A stretch of DNA of 64,000 nucleotides. Source: DATCLS01 sp036563805 (GTDB lineage: Bacteria > Actinomycetota > Acidimicrobiia > Acidimicrobiales > VFJN01). The position numbers and the translations under genes are program-made. Under the pieces are notes generated by a model. The model was not told the origin of the DNA. It saw only the letters and a program-made list of their open reading frames with translations, and did not search any database. The stretch is taken from the NCBI GenBank assembly GCA_036563805.1, contig DATCLS010000039.1, positions 1-64,000 of the forward strand, given 5' to 3'. Positions 60,368-64,000 of this stretch are shown piece after piece; positions within the stretch are counted from its first letter, which is position 1, and each line of letters begins with the position of its first letter.

Positions 60368-60409
60368 GTGGTGCCACCCGGACCCAGCCCCCAACCCGGA
60401 CGACCCTGA
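60368..60409 (+). CDS. Proline-rich leader peptide coupled to rsmD
   Basis: GTG GTG opens a 13-codon frame (VVPPGPSPQPGRP) whose TGA overlaps the rsmD ATG as TGATG. TAGCGT at 60354-60359 ends eight bases before it, matching the leaderless promoter pattern of other genes here. PPG is a known ribosome-stalling triplet relieved by EF-P. A regulatory leader peptide is inferred. Confidence 0.45.
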   Translation: MVPPGPSPQPGRP

Positions 60410-60939
60410 TGCGGGTGGTCGGCGGCACGGCGCGGGGCCGCCCGCTCGTCGCGCCCGCCGGCGGCCGGACGCGGCCGACGGCCGACCGGGTGCGCGAGGC
60501 CATCTTCAACGCCCTGTGGAGCCGGGGTGCGGTCGAGGGCGCCCGGGTGGTCGACCTGTTCGCCGGGAGCGGCGCCCTGGGCATCGAGGCGCTGTCGCGG
60601 GGCGCGGCCCACGCCACGTTCGTCGACCGCGACCGGGCCGCCCGGGCGGCCATCGTCCGCAACCTCGACGCCTGCGGCTTCGCGGACCGGGCCACCGTCG
60701 TCACGGCCCCGGTCGAGCGGTTCCTCGACGGCCTGGACGAGCGGTTCGACCTGGCGTTCTGCGACCCGCCCTACGCCTGGACCGGCTGGCCCGGGTTGCT
60801 GGCGGCGCGGCCGGCGCCGCTCGTGGTGGCCGAGGCCGGCGAGCCTATCGCCGTCCCCGAGGGCTGGGAGCTGGTGCGGGAGGCCCGCTACGGCGCCGCC
60901 TGGGTCGGCTTCCTGAGCGCCGAGCCGGCCGGCTCCTGA
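60409..60939 (+). CDS. rsmD: 16S rRNA (guanine(966)-N2)-methyltransferase RsmD
   Basis: 176 residues: MRVVGGTARGRPLVAP, RPTADRVREAIFNAL, motif I DLFAGSGALGIEALSRGA and catalytic FCDPPYAW. Methylates G966 of 16S rRNA. No Shine-Dalgarno precedes ATG 60409, but a 13-codon frame ends on it, so translation is probably coupled. Followed by coaD, the common order. Confidence 0.93.
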   Translation: MRVVGGTARGRPLVAPAGGRTRPTADRVREAIFNALWSRGAVEGARVVDLFAGSGALGIEALSRGAAHATFVDRDRAARAAIVRNLDACGFADRATVVTAPVERFLDGLDERFDLAFCDPPYAWTGWPGLLAARPAPLVVAEAGEPIAVPEGWELVREARYGAAWVGFLSAEPAGS

Positions 60940-61087
60940 GCGGGTCCGGGCCGGCTTACGCGTGCCGCCCCCGCTGCCGACACGCCCGATACCACCCAGT
61001 GTGAGGCGATGAATGCGGGTCGGACGACGACCGGAGGTACCGTAACTGCGCACTCGTCCGTCGGCCGAGCGACCAGGAGCGCACGTA

Positions 61088-61567
61088 GTGACCAGGGTCC
61101 TCTATCCGGGATCGTTCGACCCGATCCACAACGGCCACCTCGAGATCATCGACGTGGCGGCGCGTCTGTTCGACGATGTCGTGGTGGCCGCGGTCCGCAA
61201 CCCCCAGAAGGGCGACCCCTTCTTCAGCCTGGCCGAGCGGCAGGCCATGATCGAGGAGTCGGTGGCCAAGCACGACAACGTGCGGGTCACGATGTTCTCC
61301 AGCCTGGTCGTCGACCTCGCCCGGGAGGTCGAGGCCGACTTCATCATCAAGGGCCTCCGGGTCGTGTCCGACTTCGAGTCCGAGCTGATGCAGGCCCAGA
61401 TGAACCTGGCCGTCTCGGGCGTCGACACCCTGTTCATCCCGTCGGGCTCGACCCACTCGTTCGTGGCGTCCAAGTTCATCCGCGAGATCGCCCGCTACGG
61501 CGGCGACGTGTCCAGCATGGTCCCCGAGCCCGTCGCCAAGCGGTTGGCCGAGAAGTTCGGGAACTGA
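61088..61567 (+). CDS. coaD: Phosphopantetheine adenylyltransferase
   Basis: 159 residues. Nucleotidyltransferase motif YPGSFDPIHNGHLE (His14, His17), IIKGLRVVSDFESELMQAQMN and STHSFVASKFIREIA. Penultimate step of coenzyme A synthesis. GTG with AGGAG upstream. Its stop overlaps the next ATG (TGATG). Confidence 0.95.
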   Translation: MTRVLYPGSFDPIHNGHLEIIDVAARLFDDVVVAAVRNPQKGDPFFSLAERQAMIEESVAKHDNVRVTMFSSLVVDLAREVEADFIIKGLRVVSDFESELMQAQMNLAVSGVDTLFIPSGSTHSFVASKFIREIARYGGDVSSMVPEPVAKRLAEKFGN

Positions 61568-62145
61568 TGGCTCCCACCGACCGCTCGTTCGACGCCCGGG
61601 TGGCCCAGCGCACGCCCGGCGGCGACGTCGAGGCGCTGCTTCGGCGGGTGTACGAGCTGGTCGAGACCGCCCGGCCCGCCGCCCTCTCGACGCAGGTCAA
61701 GGTCGACCGCGAGGACCTGCTCGACCTGCTCGACCAGGCCATCGAGCGGCTCCCCGAGGAGGTGCGCGCCGCCCGCTGGCTGATGAAGGACCGCGAGGAG
61801 TTCCTGGCCCGCACCCAGCGGGAGGCCGACGACATCCTGGCCGCAGCCCGGAGCCAGGCCGAGCGGATGGTGCAGCGGTCCGAGGTGATGAAGGCCGCCG
61901 AGGCCAAGGCCCGGCGCATCGTCGAGGAGGCCCGCGAGGAGGCGAGCCGCATCCGCAACGAGTGCGACGACTTCTGCGACCAGCGCCTGGCCCAGTTCGA
62001 GACGGTGCTGGAGCGGACCCTGGGCGTTGTCGCCGCCGGCCGGGCCAAGCTCCGGGGGCCGATCCCCGACCTCGACGAGCGCGGCGACGACGAGGCCGAC
62101 GACGAGGCGCCGCCGTCGCCGTTCTTCGACCAGGACCGGGTCTGA
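61567..62145 (+). CDS. SepIVA/DivIVA-like coiled-coil protein
   Basis: 192 residues, mostly helical. A short N-terminal DivIVA-like part (VDREDLLDLLDQAIERLPEE), then a long coiled coil with Arg/Glu/Ala heptads (FLARTQREADDILAAARSQA, AKARRIVEEAREEASRIRNE) and an acidic tail. In mycobacteria the septation protein SepIVA occupies the same place between coaD and the DUF177 gene, so a division or envelope-scaffold role is inferred from position and fold. Confidence 0.75.
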   Translation: MAPTDRSFDARVAQRTPGGDVEALLRRVYELVETARPAALSTQVKVDREDLLDLLDQAIERLPEEVRAARWLMKDREEFLARTQREADDILAAARSQAERMVQRSEVMKAAEAKARRIVEEAREEASRIRNECDDFCDQRLAQFETVLERTLGVVAAGRAKLRGPIPDLDERGDDEADDEAPPSPFFDQDRV

Positions 62146-62260
62146 CCGCTGCCCCGGCCGGACCCCGACCGCGGCCCGACGCCCGGTCGCTCACCACGTT
62201 CTTGCCCGACCGGCCGACCCGGGCGGGGCTCGGCACGACGGGCGTTAACCTGGCCGAGCG

Positions 62261-62788
62261 GTGACCAGTTCCTTCGTCGTCGCGACCGCCGACCTCGCCC
62301 GCCACCCGGGGGCCCGGCAGCACGTGGTCCGCACCGGGCCGGTGCGGAACCTCGCGCTCTCCGCGTCCCGCCTCGGCACCGAGGACGTCACGGTCGACGT
62401 CGTGCTCGAGGCCCAAGGCGCGACCGTGACCGTCACCGGCACGGTGGCCGGGCAGTGGACGGGGGAGTGCCGCCGCTGCCTCGAGGCCACCGGCGGCGAG
62501 CTGGTGGCCCCGCTCAGCGAGGTGTTCGAGCCCGACCCGGTCGAGGGCGAGACCTACCCGCTGGCCCGCGACCACGTGGATCTCGAGCCGGCCGTGCGCG
62601 AGGCGCTGGCCCTGGCTCTGCCGCTGGCGCCGCTGTGCGACGAGGCCTGCGCCGGCCCCGACCCGGGGGACTACCCGGTGACCGTCGAGCCCGACGAGGA
62701 CGGGCCCGTCGACGAGCCGGACCACGGCGGCGAGCCCCCGCGGGACCCCCGCTGGGCGGCCCTCGACCAGCTCCGCTTCGACGCCTGA
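62261..62788 (+). CDS. DUF177 (YceD-like) protein
   Basis: 175 residues with CRRCLEATGGELVAPLSEVF and PLCDEACAG cysteine motifs and the final DPRWAALDQLRFDA helix typical of DUF177. The family is always next to rpmF and is linked to 23S rRNA accumulation. TAACCT (62246-62251) ends nine bases before the GTG, so probably leaderless. Confidence 0.9.
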   Translation: MTSSFVVATADLARHPGARQHVVRTGPVRNLALSASRLGTEDVTVDVVLEAQGATVTVTGTVAGQWTGECRRCLEATGGELVAPLSEVFEPDPVEGETYPLARDHVDLEPAVREALALALPLAPLCDEACAGPDPGDYPVTVEPDEDGPVDEPDHGGEPPRDPRWAALDQLRFDA

Positions 62789-62923
62789 GTCCCTGGCAGG
62801 CCGCGGCCGACCACCCCGCGTCGACCCCGGAGTTTCGAGGGGTGTCGGCGACCAGCTAGTCTTTGGCGTTCGTGCCCGTCCGGGCCTCCCCCTACCCGCA
62901 TCCAGACGCTGCAGGAAGTTCGC

Positions 62924-63103
62924 ATGGCCGTCCCCAAGAAGAAGACGTCGAAGGCCAAGAGCCGCAGCCGCCGGGCCAGCGCCTGGCGCGTCGAGCGGCC
63001 ATCCCGCAGCCTCTGCCCCCGCTGCAACGCGGTGAAGCTGCCCCACGTCGTGTGCGGCAACTGTGGGTGGTACGGCGGCCGCCAGGCCGTCGAGGTCGAC
63101 TGA
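62924..63103 (+). CDS. rpmF: 50S ribosomal protein L32
   Basis: 59 residues: MAVPKKKTSKAKSRSRRAS, then CPRCNAVKLPHVVCGNCGWY, a complete zinc-binding C+ form. In the usual place between DUF177 and plsX. GCAGGAAG lies before the ATG. Confidence 0.95.
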   Translation: MAVPKKKTSKAKSRSRRASAWRVERPSRSLCPRCNAVKLPHVVCGNCGWYGGRQAVEVD

Positions 63104-63146
63104 CCCGGGCCCCGGCCGGTCCGGGTCCCCGAGCACGAGGTCACTG

Positions 63147-64000
63147 ATGCTGCCGATCGCGGTCGACGCCATGGGCGGCGACAACGCCCCCGGCGCCATC
63201 GTCGAGGGCGCCCGGCGGGCTGCGGCCGAGCTCGGCGTGCCCGTCGTGCTGGTGGGACGGCCCGACCAGGTCGACCCGCTCCGGGGCGACCTCGACCTGG
63301 TGGCGGCGTCCGAGGTCATCGCCATGGACGCCGACGCCGGCGCCAGCGTCCGCCGCATGAAGGACTCGTCGCTCGTGCGGGCCGCCGAGGCCGTGCGCGA
63401 CCGCAAGGCGGCGGCCATGGTCTCGGCCGGCAACACCGGCGCCACCATGGCCTCGGCGCTGCTGCGCATGGGGCGCATCAAGGGCGTCGCCCGCCCGGCC
63501 ATCGCCACGCCCATCCCGGTGCTCGACTCGACCCCCACGGTGCTGCTCGACGCCGGCGCCAACGCCGACTGCCAGCCCGGGTGGCTGGTCCAGTTCGCCC
63601 AGATGGGCGCCGTGTTCGCCCGCGAGCGCTACGGCATCGACGAGCCCCGCGTCGGGCTGCTGTCGATCGGCGAGGAGCAGAGCAAGGGCAACGCCCTGGT
63701 GAAGGAGGCGCACGGCCTGTTGGCCGAGGCCGACACGCTGAAGGCCTCGGGCGCCCGCTTCATCGGCAACGTCGAGGGCCGCGACGTGATGACGCCCGAC
63801 GTCGACGTGATCGTCACCGACGGCTTCACCGGCAACGTCGTGCTCAAGACGCTGGAGGGCGGCCTGAAGGCGCTCGTCCAGGCGGTGCTCGGGGCGTTGA
63901 AGCAGAGCGACGTGGCCGACCGCGCCATCGAGGCGTTGCTGCCCCTCTACGAGACGCTCGATCCCGACGCCACCGGTGGCGCCATGCTGCTCGGCGTCGA
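63147..64000 (+). CDS. plsX: Phosphate acyltransferase PlsX, 3'-truncated by window edge
   Basis: 284 complete codons visible: AVDAMGGDNAPGAIVEGARR, MVSAGNTGATMASALLRMGR, LDAGANADCQPGWLVQFA and VIVTDGFTGNVVLKTLEGG. Makes acyl-phosphate from acyl-ACP for phospholipid synthesis. It continues past base 64000. Confidence 0.95.
   Translation, partial: MLPIAVDAMGGDNAPGAIVEGARRAAAELGVPVVLVGRPDQVDPLRGDLDLVAASEVIAMDADAGASVRRMKDSSLVRAAEAVRDRKAAAMVSAGNTGATMASALLRMGRIKGVARPAIATPIPVLDSTPTVLLDAGANADCQPGWLVQFAQMGAVFARERYGIDEPRVGLLSIGEEQSKGNALVKEAHGLLAEADTLKASGARFIGNVEGRDVMTPDVDVIVTDGFTGNVVLKTLEGGLKALVQAVLGALKQSDVADRAIEALLPLYETLDPDATGGAMLLGV

Overview
The window is chromosomal DNA from a very high-GC actinobacterium, most likely a member of Acidimicrobiia or a neighbouring deep-branching class. 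Almost every codon in real genes ends in G or C. Several features point to Actinobacteria: a UvrD2-type helicase with an HRDC tail, an AfsR/SARP-type regulator, a HspR-type HAIR operator, an MhuD-like haem oxygenase, a mycothiol-amidase-like PIG-L protein, and the order rpmB / DAK2 kinase / recG / rsmD / coaD / SepIVA-like / DUF177 / rpmF / plsX. The class assignment is inference. No tRNA, rRNA, CRISPR array, prophage or intact insertion sequence was seen.

Layout. 1-1.8 kb: LCP/LytR_C envelope protein and rsfS. 1.8-5.3 kb: Zn-ribbon/OB-fold protein with its thiolase, an SDR, a RemA-like protein and a proline-rich protein. 5.4-6.7 kb: a frameshifted membrane-protein remnant. 6.8-9.2 kb: azlCD amino-acid exporter, divergent XRE-cupin regulator and a YbaK deacylase. 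9.4-15.1 kb: large SARP/NTPase regulator, SRPBCC protein, RsbW-like kinase and an ECF sigma/anti-sigma pair. 15.2-23 kb: two paralogous solute-binding lipoproteins around an Ldh2-type dehydrogenase, a secreted lipase and an SDR. 23-31 kb: pentapeptide-repeat membrane protein, lipoprotein, HAD hydrolase, M20 peptidase with a collagen-like head, and a NYN-S1 RNA-binding protein with a histone-H1-like tail. 31-39.6 kb: methyltransferase, exonuclease III, thioesterase, UvrD2, zincin, PH/SHOCT protein, BtuF-like protein, galK and galT. 39.7-44.7 kb: catabolic module of Rieske oxygenase, D-aminoacylase-like amidohydrolase and IclR, then an alpha/beta hydrolase. 44.7-53 kb: alpha-methylacyl-CoA racemase, PIG-L, AlkD-like protein, quinone oxidoreductase, MhuD-like protein, RAM-domain protein, Hsp20, pckG, a cold-shock-like protein and rpmB. 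53-64 kb: the conserved recG-to-plsX block, with four accessory genes inserted between recG and rsmD.

How the genes work together. Acyl-CoA metabolism recurs: thiolase with OB-fold partner, SDRs, thioesterase, racemase and enoyl-CoA hydratase suggest a lipid- or sterol-degrading heterotroph. galT-galK, pckG and the Rieske/amidohydrolase pair add carbon-use modules. Control elements can be read directly: a HAIR element over the hsp20 promoter, a MerR/SoxR-type promoter with a 19-bp spacer before a quinone oxidoreductase, an IclR operator over its own start codon, and two near-identical TetR-type boxes. At least twelve starts are preceded 6-9 nt upstream by a TAnnnT hexamer, the signature of leaderless transcripts. 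Oddities include a palindromic element inserted in frame in an AlkD-like gene, a proline-rich leader peptide coupled to rsmD, and recurrent short tandem duplications at gene 3' ends.
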